Source: AP-15 sp963799085 (GTDB taxonomy: Bacteria > Pseudomonadota > Alphaproteobacteria > ATCC43930 > CGMCC-115725). From it: a stretch of DNA of 64,000 bases. The notes below the pieces were generated by a model that saw only the letters and a list, made by a program, of their open reading frames with translations, had not been told where the DNA came from and made no database searches. The stretch is taken from the NCBI GenBank assembly GCA_963799085.1, contig CAWCWA010000020.1:62001-126000 (forward strand). Direction: 5' to 3'. The translations under genes and the position numbers were made by a program. Below are positions 27,029 to 36,023 of the stretch, in pieces. How positions within the stretch are numbered: position 1 is the stretch's first letter; each line of letters opens with the position of its first letter.

Positions 27029-28103
27029 GTGAGTCGAACTCCAAACGACGCCCCGCTACCTGCGGTAGCTTTCTACTACCCAGACCCCTTTTGGCAGGAT
27101 GGTGATTGGATCAAGAACCTTATCCTATTTTTCGATGGTATTGGTCTCCTAGTTCCAGAGTATATGCGAGATCGTATTGAAAAAAGTGATCCCGCAATTG
27201 TTACGGGTTTGCTCGACGAAAAACTTCTTCATATTTTTGAGCCCGAACAACTGGTGGGCAAAGCGGCTACTGAACAATTAGCCGAAAGCCTTGTTAACAT
27301 AATCGCCTCCGGTGCTCTGGACAATCTTGTCACGGAGCGCACTCACTTTGCTGAACTGTCAATGTCCCGTCTTGGGTATCGGGGCGATGTCGGACTTACT
27401 GATATGATTTATGAGGAGCTGAAGCGCAAAGGACTAGCAAAAACTTCTGAAGATGGCGTGTCGATTCCAATGCATCCTATGGTACGATCATTAGTACTCG
27501 TCCTCCTTGCTCAAATATTACGTCAGCCGGGACGCGAAAAAGGATTTGACCTAGCGCCTGCTACCGATCGGCCGAAACTAGTGGAGGCGCTGCGGGAGCT
27601 TCTATCAATTCCTGCGGCACCATCTATCGGACATGTGGTTGCTTTCGACTTAAATGCCGTAGGGGTCGATCTCGGACCGATTTCCTATAGACGAGGTATT
27701 AAGCTTTCGGCGTGACCATTTTGACGCGCATCGAAAATACGCGAGATCAGTGCGGCTTTTCGTGCATGAGTTGAGCACAATGCCGCCGGAAGCACAGACG
27801 CTGGCGTTTGAGGAAAGAAAAGCCGAAATAGATGATCTTGCAGCAGATCTACGAAAGGTGTCGAGACGAGCATGGAAAAAACCAGCATCCTTTGTGCTTA
27901 GTATGATCGGCGCTACATGGACAGTTGTATTGGGGAACCCGATAGGAGCAATCCTCGCCGGGGCGGGTAGCGTGATTAATACACTCGGAGCCAAACGGTC
28001 GGTAGAGACAGGAGCTTACTCCTATTTGTTTAGTGCACGTAGCAGATATTTGGAGAGCTCTAAAAACCGGTTGAATTTGAAGGCGAATCGCCCGCTTGTG
28101 TGA
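27029..28103 (+). CDS. Hypothetical protein of an AT-rich island (frameshifted as sequenced)
   Basis: Two frames read as one protein of about 357 residues. The first begins PLPAVAFYYPDPFWQDGDWIKNL, with LLVPEYMRDRI and LLHIFEPEQLV; the second, after removal of one T from TTT 27681-27683, continues PIDEVLSFRRDH, RLFVHELSTMPPEAQ and a hydrophobic stretch (FVLSMIGATWTVVLGNPIGAILAG). The start resembles DUF6236-type proteins, but I am not sure. GC content is clearly below that of the neighbours. The stop falls inside the left end of the next IS, so the natural C-terminus may be lost: rejoining across that IS would extend the frame to a TAA at 29387. Confidence 0.55.
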
Positions 28104-29330
28104 TTGGGGGATGCGGGGGATTGGTCATGCGGGGGCAGGCGGGGTTTTTCGACGTTGACGAGCGGCTGAAGGAGCTGTCGGCGAAGGGCGATGCCCTGGA
28201 ACGGCTGAATGCGGTAGTCGATTTCGAGCTGTTTCGAGTGGATCTGGAGCGCGCCGTTGTGCGCTCGGATCGGTCGCGGGGCGGCCGGCCGCCGTTTGAT
28301 CATGTGCTGATGTTCAAAGTGCTGATCCTTCAGTCGAGCCATAATTTGTCGGACGAGCGCAGCGAATACCTGATCCGGGACCGGCTGTCGTTTATGCGCT
28401 TTCTCGGTCTCGGGTTGGCCGACACGGTGCCGGATGCCAATACCATCTGGGGCTTCCGCGAGGCGCTGACGCGCGCCCGGATCGCCGGCCGGCCGGCAAT
28501 CGAGGTTCTGTTCGAGCGCTTTGACGCGGCGCTGGCAACGGCCGGGTTTCTGGCGATGAGCGGCCAGATCATCGATGCCGCGATCGTCGCCGCGCCAAAG
28601 CAGCGCAACACCGAGGGCGAGAAGCGCGACATCAAAGAAGGCCGCATTCCGCCGGCGTGGGCTGATAAGCCCGCCAAGCTGCGCCAGAAGGACCGCGACG
28701 CGCGCTGGACGGTCAAATACACCAAAGCCAAACCGAGCGCGGACGGTGCACCGCGGGTTGACCTGGCGGTCCCGGCCTTTGGCTACAAGAATCACGTCGG
28801 CATCGATCGCCGGCATCGCCTGATCCGCCGCTGGCGGGTCACCGATGCGGCGCGCCATGACGGGGCGTTGCTGCCCGAGCTGATCGACCCCAACAACACC
28901 GCCAGCGATGTCTGGGCCGACACCGCCTATCGCTCAAAGGCCAATGAGAAGTTTCTCGCCGGGCGTCTCCTGCGCTCACAGATCCACCGCAAAAAGCCTG
29001 AGGGCAAACCAATGCCACGCCGCACCGCCCGCGCCAATGCCCGCAAATCGGCCGTGCGCGCGGCGGTCGAGCACGTCTTCGCCCGCCAGAAAGGGCCAAT
29101 GGGTCTGTTCATCCGCACCATTCGCTCGCCCGCGGGAACAATTGGCCTCGCCCGCGCGAGAACCAAGATCGGCCTCGCCAACCTCCTCTACAACATGCAG
29201 CGGATGGTTTGGCTGACTGACCAGATTGCGCCCATCTGAGCTGAGCTGAGCAGCTGAACAACCCCGGCCGCTGCTCAAAGCCGCCCAAGCCCTCACACCG
29301 TCGCGCCGATATCAACAAATCACCCACGCG
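28093..29330. mobile_element. IS5-family insertion sequence (boundaries approximate)
   Basis: Candidate inverted repeats CGCTTGTGTGATTGGGGGAT at the left and, read inward from the right end (29311-29330), CGCGTGGGTGATTTGTTGAT match at 15 of 20 positions. They enclose one transposase gene. No target duplication is clear, so the ends may be off by a few bases. Confidence 0.55.
28127..29239 (+). CDS. IS5-family transposase
   Basis: About 370 residues. N-terminal DUF772-type domain (RGGRPPFDHVLMFKVLILQ, SFMRFLGLGLADTVPDA), then the DDE core with Asp in GQIIDAAIVAAPKQRN, Asp in DVWADTAYRSKAN and Glu in RAAVEHVFARQKG. I chose the ATG at 28127, which starts with RGQAGFFDVDERL; another ATG-type start is 27 bases upstream. 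The frame is intact. Confidence 0.88.
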   Translation: MRGQAGFFDVDERLKELSAKGDALERLNAVVDFELFRVDLERAVVRSDRSRGGRPPFDHVLMFKVLILQSSHNLSDERSEYLIRDRLSFMRFLGLGLADTVPDANTIWGFREALTRARIAGRPAIEVLFERFDAALATAGFLAMSGQIIDAAIVAAPKQRNTEGEKRDIKEGRIPPAWADKPAKLRQKDRDARWTVKYTKAKPSADGAPRVDLAVPAFGYKNHVGIDRRHRLIRRWRVTDAARHDGALLPELIDPNNTASDVWADTAYRSKANEKFLAGRLLRSQIHRKKPEGKPMPRRTARANARKSAVRAAVEHVFARQKGPMGLFIRTIRSPAGTIGLARARTKIGLANLLYNMQRMVWLTDQIAPI

Positions 29331-29636
29331 GTCAAATAGTCGGTCCTCGCCCGCACGAAAACACGGTTATTGGAGGTCTCCATTTGTAATTGAGGAGAAC
29401 ACCCTGATTTTCCGGAAGGCAGATTGCGCGACTTTTTGGGCGTGTCCCTTTCGGAGCCGGGCGCTAGGCGCAGAGTGCCCCGAGCCGCCATAGGGAGGAG
29501 AGATCATCCCAGTGAGCGAACCACCATTCAAGCCATTCAGTGTCGAATTGGGCATGTTTGATCCGAACAGGATGAAACGGCCTTCCTCGTTTTTCTTGCT
29601 TCCTGATCGTCAGACAACATTCATTGGACAGATCGT

Positions 29637-31091
29637 GCTAACAGCCCGTTGCTGAAGTCGCTCTTTGATCAGCCAGGGTCGGCGGTAACGGCCATGACCA
29701 GGACGGCGAACCCGTCGGGAGCGGCGGCGACAAGGATGATCGCCACGGCCTCCCCGGTGTAGACGAACAGGAGATAGGCCAACCCACGGGCAGCCGCCTC
29801 TCTCGGGGTTCCGGCCCCGATCAGCAGCCGCATCAGGATACCGAGATTGTGCCCGGCGACGTGCACCAGGTAGCGCTTGTGGACATTCTCGCGTCCGCGC
29901 AGCCAGGTCCGCCGCATGCCGCCGCGGTCGAGATTGTGAGCGAAAGATCGCTCGACGATTTCCGCCCTCAGCCGCATTGCATGCTTACCGACCCCCGAAC
30001 CCAGGCGGGTGCGGTTGGCATAGACCGCCGCACGCGCTTGGTCATCGCCGTGCCAGCGTGAAAACCCCGGCTGCTTGGGCTCAGCAATGCGCGTCTTCCA
30101 CACCCCGCCGTTGAGGTTCTTCAAGACGGCGCGCGAGTGATACCCTTTGTCGGCGACCAGTTCGCTCGGCTGGTCCTTCGTCGGCGCGGTGCCAACCTGA
30201 GCTAGGTTCTTCTCTGCCGCCGCCAGCGTGCCCTCGATTGTCGTGGTGTCGCCTTGGTCGGCGGGATGGAGTGCCGCCGCGACGATGACGCCGGTGTCGA
30301 GATCGACCGCGTGCTCGGGCTTGTAGGCAAGATGCGTACGTCCGTCCTTCAGCTTGGCGATCTTGGCCTCTGGGTCGATCTTGCTCGTCCACTCCTCGTT
30401 CGACAGCTTCTTGCCCTTGCGGTTGCGGTCGATGCGAACGAGATCATCCGCACTTGGCGTGTCGATGCCGCTCTCCTTGGCCATCTGCGTCAGCATTTCG
30501 CGATAGGTTCGGCCATCGTCCCGGCGCACGATCGTGCGCAGCGCGGCGTTGGCCTCCATCGTCGAGGCGTCGACGCCGATCCGCTTGCCTCGGATCAAGC
30601 CTTTCTCGGCCACGAGCTTCAACACCCAGCTGAACACCGTCTCGTGGACTTCATGCGGAAGCCGCCCGCGGGTCTTCGACAACCACGAATGATCGGGAAC
30701 CTCTTCCCGGTTCTCCAGCCGCAGAAAATCCCGCAGCGACATCGAATCCGAACAGCGCCAAGCGATGCCTCGCTCGCTGGCGATCCCCTCGAAATAGCCG
30801 ACCATGTGCATCCGGAAATAGCGCCCCGGCGGCAACGACGGGGCCCCCAACTTTGGCGCGTAATATGGCTGGCAGGCCGTCTCGATAAACCCGTCAAATC
30901 CGCCCGCGATCAGCACTTCCTGAAGCCGGTCGTAAAACACATGCCCCGGTGAGCGTGGCATCTCCGCCCAGGTCACGATCAGATCCCCCTGCCGATCGCC
31001 CTCGCGCCCCATCGACATCCCGAAAGCCCCGATCAGTCCCCCCGCTTCACACCAAATCAACCAAAGCCGACTTCGTCAACAGGCTGCTAAC
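29637..31091. mobile_element. IS1182-family insertion sequence, complete
   Basis: 1455 bp bounded by 24-bp inverted repeats matching at 19 of 24 positions (inner block GAAGTCG identical; CAGCC near the tips). It encodes one intact transposase on the minus strand. I see no direct target repeat; the bases just outside the tips are T and A, in line with insertion at a small palindrome, which is known for this family. Confidence 0.8.
29669..31018 (-). CDS. IS1182-family transposase
   Basis: About 449 residues. The N-terminal region has YYAPKLGAPSLPPGRYFRMHM (the DUF772 domain of the family); the DDE core shows Asp in RIGVDASTMEANA, Asp in ELVADKGYHS and Glu in AEIVERSFAHNLDRGG. The C-terminal tail is hydrophobic (LAYLLFVYTGEAVAIILVAAA). 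ATG at 31018 or 31012 are both possible. Intact. Confidence 0.88.
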   Translation of the reverse strand: MSMGREGDRQGDLIVTWAEMPRSPGHVFYDRLQEVLIAGGFDGFIETACQPYYAPKLGAPSLPPGRYFRMHMVGYFEGIASERGIAWRCSDSMSLRDFLRLENREEVPDHSWLSKTRGRLPHEVHETVFSWVLKLVAEKGLIRGKRIGVDASTMEANAALRTIVRRDDGRTYREMLTQMAKESGIDTPSADDLVRIDRNRKGKKLSNEEWTSKIDPEAKIAKLKDGRTHLAYKPEHAVDLDTGVIVAAALHPADQGDTTTIEGTLAAAEKNLAQVGTAPTKDQPSELVADKGYHSRAVLKNLNGGVWKTRIAEPKQPGFSRWHGDDQARAAVYANRTRLGSGVGKHAMRLRAEIVERSFAHNLDRGGMRRTWLRGRENVHKRYLVHVAGHNLGILMRLLIGAGTPREAAARGLAYLLFVYTGEAVAIILVAAAPDGFAVLVMAVTADPG

Positions 31092-31657
31092 ATGGAACGC
31101 GTTCGAGCTTGTTTTCGACGATCTTTTAGCGGCGCTTTGCAAGGCAAATGGCACCGACCCACCTTCATGGTCAAAGGGCTTTCCCGACCGCCGCAAAGTG
31201 ATGAAAAACGAAGCAGATAAATTGTTCGCAACTCATGTAGAGATACAAACATATATCCACTCATTATTGAGAAATTCTGTCGATATACACAAAGATCGCA
31301 ACTTACTGGTGCATGGGAAGATTTGGATGAAAATACAAACCGGAGAGCCTAAGAACGGACAACTGCCGGGAACCGCAAGCTTGGTCTGTTTCGGAATATA
31401 TCGCCGGACACCGGTCACGCGAGAGTTTAGCTACGAGGAGATTAAGACATTATTCTACGATCTCGCACATCTCGACGGGCGAATAACTGCGCTCACGAGG
31501 GCTGATTTCATTCTCAAAATCTCATCGCAAGACAGAGCGTTTTTGCAAGAGTTTCTGAGCAAAAACTATCTCCGATCTGCTATCCCCCCACCTAAGGCCC
31601 GTCGCAGCGCAAGCAGTTAACGCCTGCCGCTCGGAGTCGGGTCGTGCATCATCTCTT

Positions 31658-31942
31658 TATCCGACTATCGCCAATTTCCGTTTGACCCAGCGTTGCGTGG
31701 CTCGCGATTGCGGAACCGGCGATGCTAAAAATGCCGTAATTGCATGGTAGCAATTCCCCTGTCGGCGAGGGCTTGGACCGGGTGGGTAGGACTATGGGCG
31801 GAGATTTTGCTGATAATTCGTTGCAAATAACAGCAAAAACAGCAAAACGCGGCAGGCCGCGCGGGCGGCCGTTTGTGAAGGGGCAGTCGGGCAATCCGGC
31901 GGGACGGCCGCGCGGCTCGGTCAATCGCGGCACGCGTGCCAT
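31658..31942 (+). repeat. DUF5681 leader/5' coding repeat, copy B
   Basis: Plus-strand copy of the 4344-4632 repeat. The leader (GCCAATTTCC, TAATTGCATGGT, CCCCTGTCGGCGAGGGCTTGG) and the coding start match copy A until the Arg-rich NRGTRA codons, where homology ends abruptly. Confidence 0.65.
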
Positions 31943-32279
31943 TGCCGCGCTTCAAAAACGGATCGATCACGGATCAGCCGAATACAAGGTTGCGGCGCGA
32001 GCATCCGCGCCCTTACCGCGAACTCCCCTCCGATCGTCTCCGTCGAACCCGATCGATCTCGCCTTGACAGCCTCCGCCCCATACAAGGATGAGAAAGCGC
32101 CGCTGGGTTTGGGACGCAGGGAGGGCGTAGCCCGACCGAAGTCACGAATTCAGCGGCGGCGCGAGCCCGGAGAGGGGCGCGCATCTGGCGATCACAGCCG
32201 GCTGGATATCGTCAACCAGTGGCAAACCCGCCGACCAGCAATAGGGCGTACGGGCGCCGCACAGGAGGAGCGACGATAG
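31794..32279 (+). pseudogene. Truncated DUF5681 gene
   Basis: From ATG 31794 the product begins MGGDFADNSLQITAKTAK and carries the DUF5681 signature RGRPFVKGQSGNPAGRPRG, almost identical to the gene at 4.0-4.5 kb. After about 50 residues homology stops and the open frame continues through unrelated low-complexity sequence to 32279. So only the DNA-binding-like N-terminus survives. The 31943-32344 stretch holds no other gene that I can support. Confidence 0.6.
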
Positions 32280-32344
32280 CGTTTGCGCGGCAAGGCTCGC
32301 ACCTCATGCCCTGCTCTTCGCCACGCGGTCACCGGTGCGCGACA

Positions 32345-33118
32345 GCAGGTTACCAGGGATCGCAAAAAAAGCGCTTGTCGATCACATCAGTGGTTTGCGG
32401 GCTCTTGGCCTTGGTGCGAGTGTGGTCGATGTCCTCGACCGCGAGATAGAGCTCGTATTCGTGGCTCTGGGTGCCGCAGAACTCGGTGCCACGATCGGTC
32501 GGCACGCGCGACAGCCGGATGCCGTGCTCGTCGTAGAACGGCGCCACTTGGCCGTTGCGGATCCGTCCCACCCCCTTCAGGGTGCCGACGTAGAAGGTAT
32601 CCCCCGCCTTCGCGGGGGCAGGCTCTGCGCGCCGCAGTAGCCCGGGCACTCGCTGTCGAACTCACCGCGTGCCGCCTTGTCGGCTTTGGCTTTTTCGAGC
32701 GCGGCGATCTGGGCTTCGGTCAGCAGGATGCCCTCCGGCGCCGCCTTAGCGTCAAGCGCCTTGCGGCGCCGCTTCATCGAGGTCAGCTCGTGGCGCTGCC
32801 ACACGCCGCGCACCCCGAAGGGCGAAATCGACAGGCCGCGCCGCTTCAGCGCCTCCGCGCCGCGCAGCTGGCCCCAGGCCGGCTGCTCGATCGCCGTCTC
32901 CACCGCCGCCCGCTCGATCTCCGGCGGCGTGCGGTTCTTCAGGATCGGCTGTCCGCGGCTGATCTCCGGCAACGCCAGCTCGCCGCCTTTGTCATACAGC
33001 TCCTTGAACCGGTAGAAGCTGTCGCGGCTGTACCCCATCATCTTGCAGGCTTGGCTGACATTGCCGAGCTGCTTGGCCAATTCCAGCAGCCCGGGTTGAG
33101 AGCAGGAGATACGGCCAT
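32345..33118 (-). pseudogene. Degenerate IS481-family transposase
   Basis: N-terminal helix-turn-helix region is clear (LGNVSQACKMMGYSRDSFYRF, ISPFGVRGVWQRHEL, KARGEF-like end), then the catalytic core appears in pieces: GDTFYVGTLKGVGRI, VPTDRGTEFCG and LAVEDIDHTRTKAKSPQT. About 40 residues between the first two are missing, the frame shifts near 32640 and close to the N-terminus (33090-33118), and the C-terminus with the last catalytic Glu is gone. A non-functional IS relic at the right side of the island. Confidence 0.8.
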
Positions 33119-33200
33119 GACATGGCGAGCTTTTGTTGACATAACGCTGACACGGCCCCGATAGCGACGCGCCGTCGATCTTATAAGATCCTGAAAAGAT

Positions 33201-33278
33201 TGGCGCGCCCGAGAGGAGTTCGAACCCCTAACCCCCAGATCCGTAGTCTGGTGCTCTATCCAATTGAGCTACGGGCGC
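33201..33278 (-). tRNA. tRNA-Arg (anticodon ACG), CCA encoded, one extra T-loop base
   Basis: On the minus strand the acceptor stem GCGCCCG pairs with CGGGCGC, followed by discriminator G and CCA (33203-33201). The D-arm GCTC/GAGC and anticodon stem CCAGA/TCTGG are perfect, with loop CTACGGA giving anticodon ACG. The T-arm AGGGG/CCTCT leaves an 8-base loop TTCGAACT instead of 7, so the gene is 78 nt rather than 77. One base is probably a sequencing insertion. Its 3' end borders the accessory island, a usual integration site. Confidence 0.9.
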
Positions 33279-33372
33279 ATGCTGCGCGGCAGGCCGGCCG
33301 CGGGGGTGCCACAACTACCGCAGCGCCCGCCCGCCGCGCAAGATGTAAGCTTGCGCCAACGGAGATAAAGCC

Positions 33373-34588
33373 ATGAGCGACGCCACGGCGGCGGACAATT
33401 CCAAAACCCGGCCTTCGGTCATGCTGGCGGCGGAACGCCATCGCCGCGCCGAGACCGGGCATCCCTGGATCTTTTCGAACGAACTGCGGATTGACGCCGC
33501 CGCCAAGGCGCTGCCGCCCGGCTCTCTTGTCACGCTGCGCCGCGCCGACGAGCGCCCGCTCGGTGTGGCCATGTTCAACCCGCACAGCCTCGTGGCGGCC
33601 CGCCTCCTCGACCGCGACGCCGGGCGGGCGATCGACCGGCGCTTTATCGCCGCCCGGCTGGAGCGCGCGCTCGCCCTGCGCGAGCGGCTCTTCGACCGGC
33701 CCTATTACCGCCTCGTTCATGCCGAGGCGGATGGATTGCCGGGTCTCGTCGTCGACCGGTTCGGGCCGGTCCTCGTCGTGCAGTCCAACACCGCCGGCAT
33801 CGCGGCGCTGGAGCCGCTGGTATGCGAGGCGCTCTCCTCTCTGCTGCAGCCGGCGGCGATCGTCCTGCGCAACGACAGCCCGGTCCGCGCCCTCGAAGGG
33901 CTGGGCCTCGACGCCCCCGTGGCGCACGGCGATCTGCCGCTGCCGGTCGCGGTCGATGAGGACGGCGCCCGATTTCCGGTCGATCCGGTCGGCCGGCCAG
34001 AAAACCGGCTGGTTTTACGACCAGCGCGCCAACCGCCGTTTTGTCGCAAGCCTCGCCCGTGGCGCGCGGCGTCCTCGATCTTTACTGCTACACGGGCGGC
34101 TTTGCCGTGCGGGCGGCACTCGCCGGCGCCGAGGCCGCACTCGGCATCGACAGTTCGGCGCCGGCCCTGGCGCTCGCAGCCCAGGCGGCGGCATGGAACG
34201 GGGTCGGGGGGTGCTGCACCTTCCGGCGCGGCGAGGCCTTTGCCGAAGCCGATCGCCTCGCCGCCTCGGGGGAGCGTTTCGACCTCGTCATTGCCGACCC
34301 ACCGGCCTTTGCGCGGTCGCAAAAGCAGGTCGGCGCGGCGTTGCGCGGCTATCGCAAACTCGCCCGGCTCGCCGCCGCCGTCACCGCACCACGCGGGATG
34401 CTGTTTCTTGCCTCGTGCTCGCACAATGTCGAGCCGGCGGCGTTTGCCGAGGCGGTCCGCCGCGGGCTCGCCGATGCCGGCCGCGACGGGCGCATCCTGC
34501 GGCTCGCCGGCGCTGACGCCGACCATCCGATCCACCCGCACTCCCGGAAACGGCCTACCTCAAGACCGTCACGCTGGCGCTCGATTAG
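33373..34588 (+). CDS. RlmI-like class I SAM-dependent rRNA methyltransferase (frameshifted as sequenced)
   Basis: N-terminal PUA domain (RHRRAETGHPWIFSNELRID, VAMFNPHSLVAARLLDRD), then the methyltransferase: TGWFYDQRANRRF, LDLYCYTGGFAVRAAL (SAM motif I), ALGIDSSAPAL, DLVIADPPAFARSQKQ (catalytic DPPAF) and FLASCSHNVEP. Members methylate cytosine C5 in 23S rRNA. Frames change at CC 33993-33994 and GG 34068-34069 (one extra base each), and one base is missing near 34541, after which the usual ending PETAYLKTVTLALD appears. GGAGATAAAG precedes the ATG. Repaired length is about 405 residues. Confidence 0.85.
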
Positions 34589-36015
34589 CTGGCGGCCTGC
34601 GACGCTAAGGAGATCGGGAGTGCCGCGCGGCGCGCCTTAGCCGCACCCTCGGCGGAGACGGGTAGCGTCAGACGAAACACCGTTCCGGCATCGCTGGTCG
34701 AGAGCAGGACGAGGTCGCCGCCATGCGCCCGCATCAATTCGCGCGCGATCGCGAGACCCAGCCCGCTGCCGCCCGCCCGGGCCGATCCGAAAAACGGCCG
34801 GAACAGATTATCGCGCGCCTTTGAAGGCAGCCCCGGCCCGTCATCGGCGACCTCGACAACGACCGCCTCGCCCTCGTACATCGCCAGCACCTGCAGCCGC
34901 CGCGCGCCGGCCTCGGCCGCGTTGCGCGTCAGGTTGGCCAGCACGCGGTAGAGCTGGTCGCGGTCCGCCTCGATTTCGAGGCCGGGCGGCAATGTCGGCT
35001 TGACCGCCAGACCGATCGCCGCGAAATCGGAAGCGAGGTCGTCGATCAGCGGCGCAAGCGCGAAGCGGCTTGGCGTGAGCGGCGGGGCGCCCTCGCGCGA
35101 AAAGTCGAGCGTGCGGGTGCACAGCGCCGACGGCGCGGTCGATCGCGTCGAGAAGGCGCGGCAGGATGCGGCGGACCTCGGGCGCGGCACTGGCGGTCAG
35201 CCCGTCGGTCACCAGCCGCGCCGTCGCCAGGATGTTGCGCAGATCGTGATTGATCTTGGTGACCGCGGTGCCCAGCGCCGCCAGCCGGGCACGCTGGCCT
35301 AGCGCCTGGCGCACGGTCTCCTGCATCATCGCCAGTTCGCGCTCGGCGACGCCGATCTCGTCCTTGCGGGTCCTCGCCGCTATAACCCGCGAGGCGTCCT
35401 CGGGATCGTCGCGAAATTCGACCATGCTCGCAGTGATCCGCCGCATCGGCCGCACCAGCAGCCATTGCAGGCTCAGATACACGAGGGCCGCGGTGAAGAG
35501 GGAGATCACGATCGACAATTCGAGGATGCGGATGCCGAACGCCCAGAGCTCCTGCCGCAGCGGCGCCTCGTCGAGCAGCACCTCGACGGTCTCGGCGCTG
35601 TCGAGCGGACGCCGGACCCAGCACCCGCAAAAGCCTATTACCGCCGTGGAACAGCGTGATGAGCGAGCCCCGGATGGCGCCCCAGATGCTCGGATGCGAC
35701 AGGTTGATCGTCGCGTCGGGGACGCGGCGGAACCGGCCGGTCGAGCATCAGGATCATGCCGTCGGTGCGGTGCAGTTCGACGCCGTGCGCGCCGACATGG
35801 GCAAGCAGCCGACTGACCAGATCCTGATCGAGGCGGCCCGTCGGGCTCGCCTCGAGCGCCAGCGTCGCCAACCGTCCGGCGGCGAGATGGTTCTCGAAAT
35901 AGGTCATCCGGAAACGCGCCACCGACGGGACAAAGATCAGCACCTCGCTGACCATGACGAAGAACGCCGTCAGGACCAACAGCCGCGCTGAAAGGCTGGT
36001 CTCGAGCGTGCGCAT
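34585..36015 (-). CDS. Sensor histidine kinase (frameshifted as sequenced)
   Basis: Inner-membrane kinase of about 475 residues. Two membrane helices (LVLTAFFVMVSEVLIFV near the start; ILELSIVISLFTAALVYLSL later) enclose a periplasmic domain; a HAMP-like linker RPMRRITASMVEF follows; the phosphorylated His is in AVTKINHDLRNILA; the ATP lid shows NLTRNAAEAG, DDGPGLP and GSGLGLAIARELM. Three +1 shifts (GGGG 35718-35721, GG 35608-35609, CC 35128-35129) are each repaired by one deletion. No response regulator is adjacent. The start is 9 bp after the flavoprotein gene, so they are cotranscribed. Confidence 0.82.
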
Positions 36016-36023
36016 CGCGGGCT

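Larger units (their letters stand above)
29512..31620 (+). pseudogene. Hypothetical island gene interrupted by an IS1182-type element
   Basis: A GTG at 29512, preceded by GGGAGGAGAG, opens a frame (SEPPFKPFSVELGMFDPN...TTFIGQI) that runs into the left end of the IS at 29637. After the right end (31091) the same protein resumes as WNAFELVFDDLLAALCKANG and runs to 31620. Rejoining the flanks gives GQIVWNAFELVFDDL in frame and a product of 217 residues. I do not recognise the family; the C-terminal part is helical with a basic tail. AT-richer than the chromosome. Confidence 0.75.

Noticed and set aside
29367..29555. 62-codon minus-strand open frame left of the IS1182 element
   Set aside because: It lies opposite the rejoined start of the interrupted island gene and has no features of its own.
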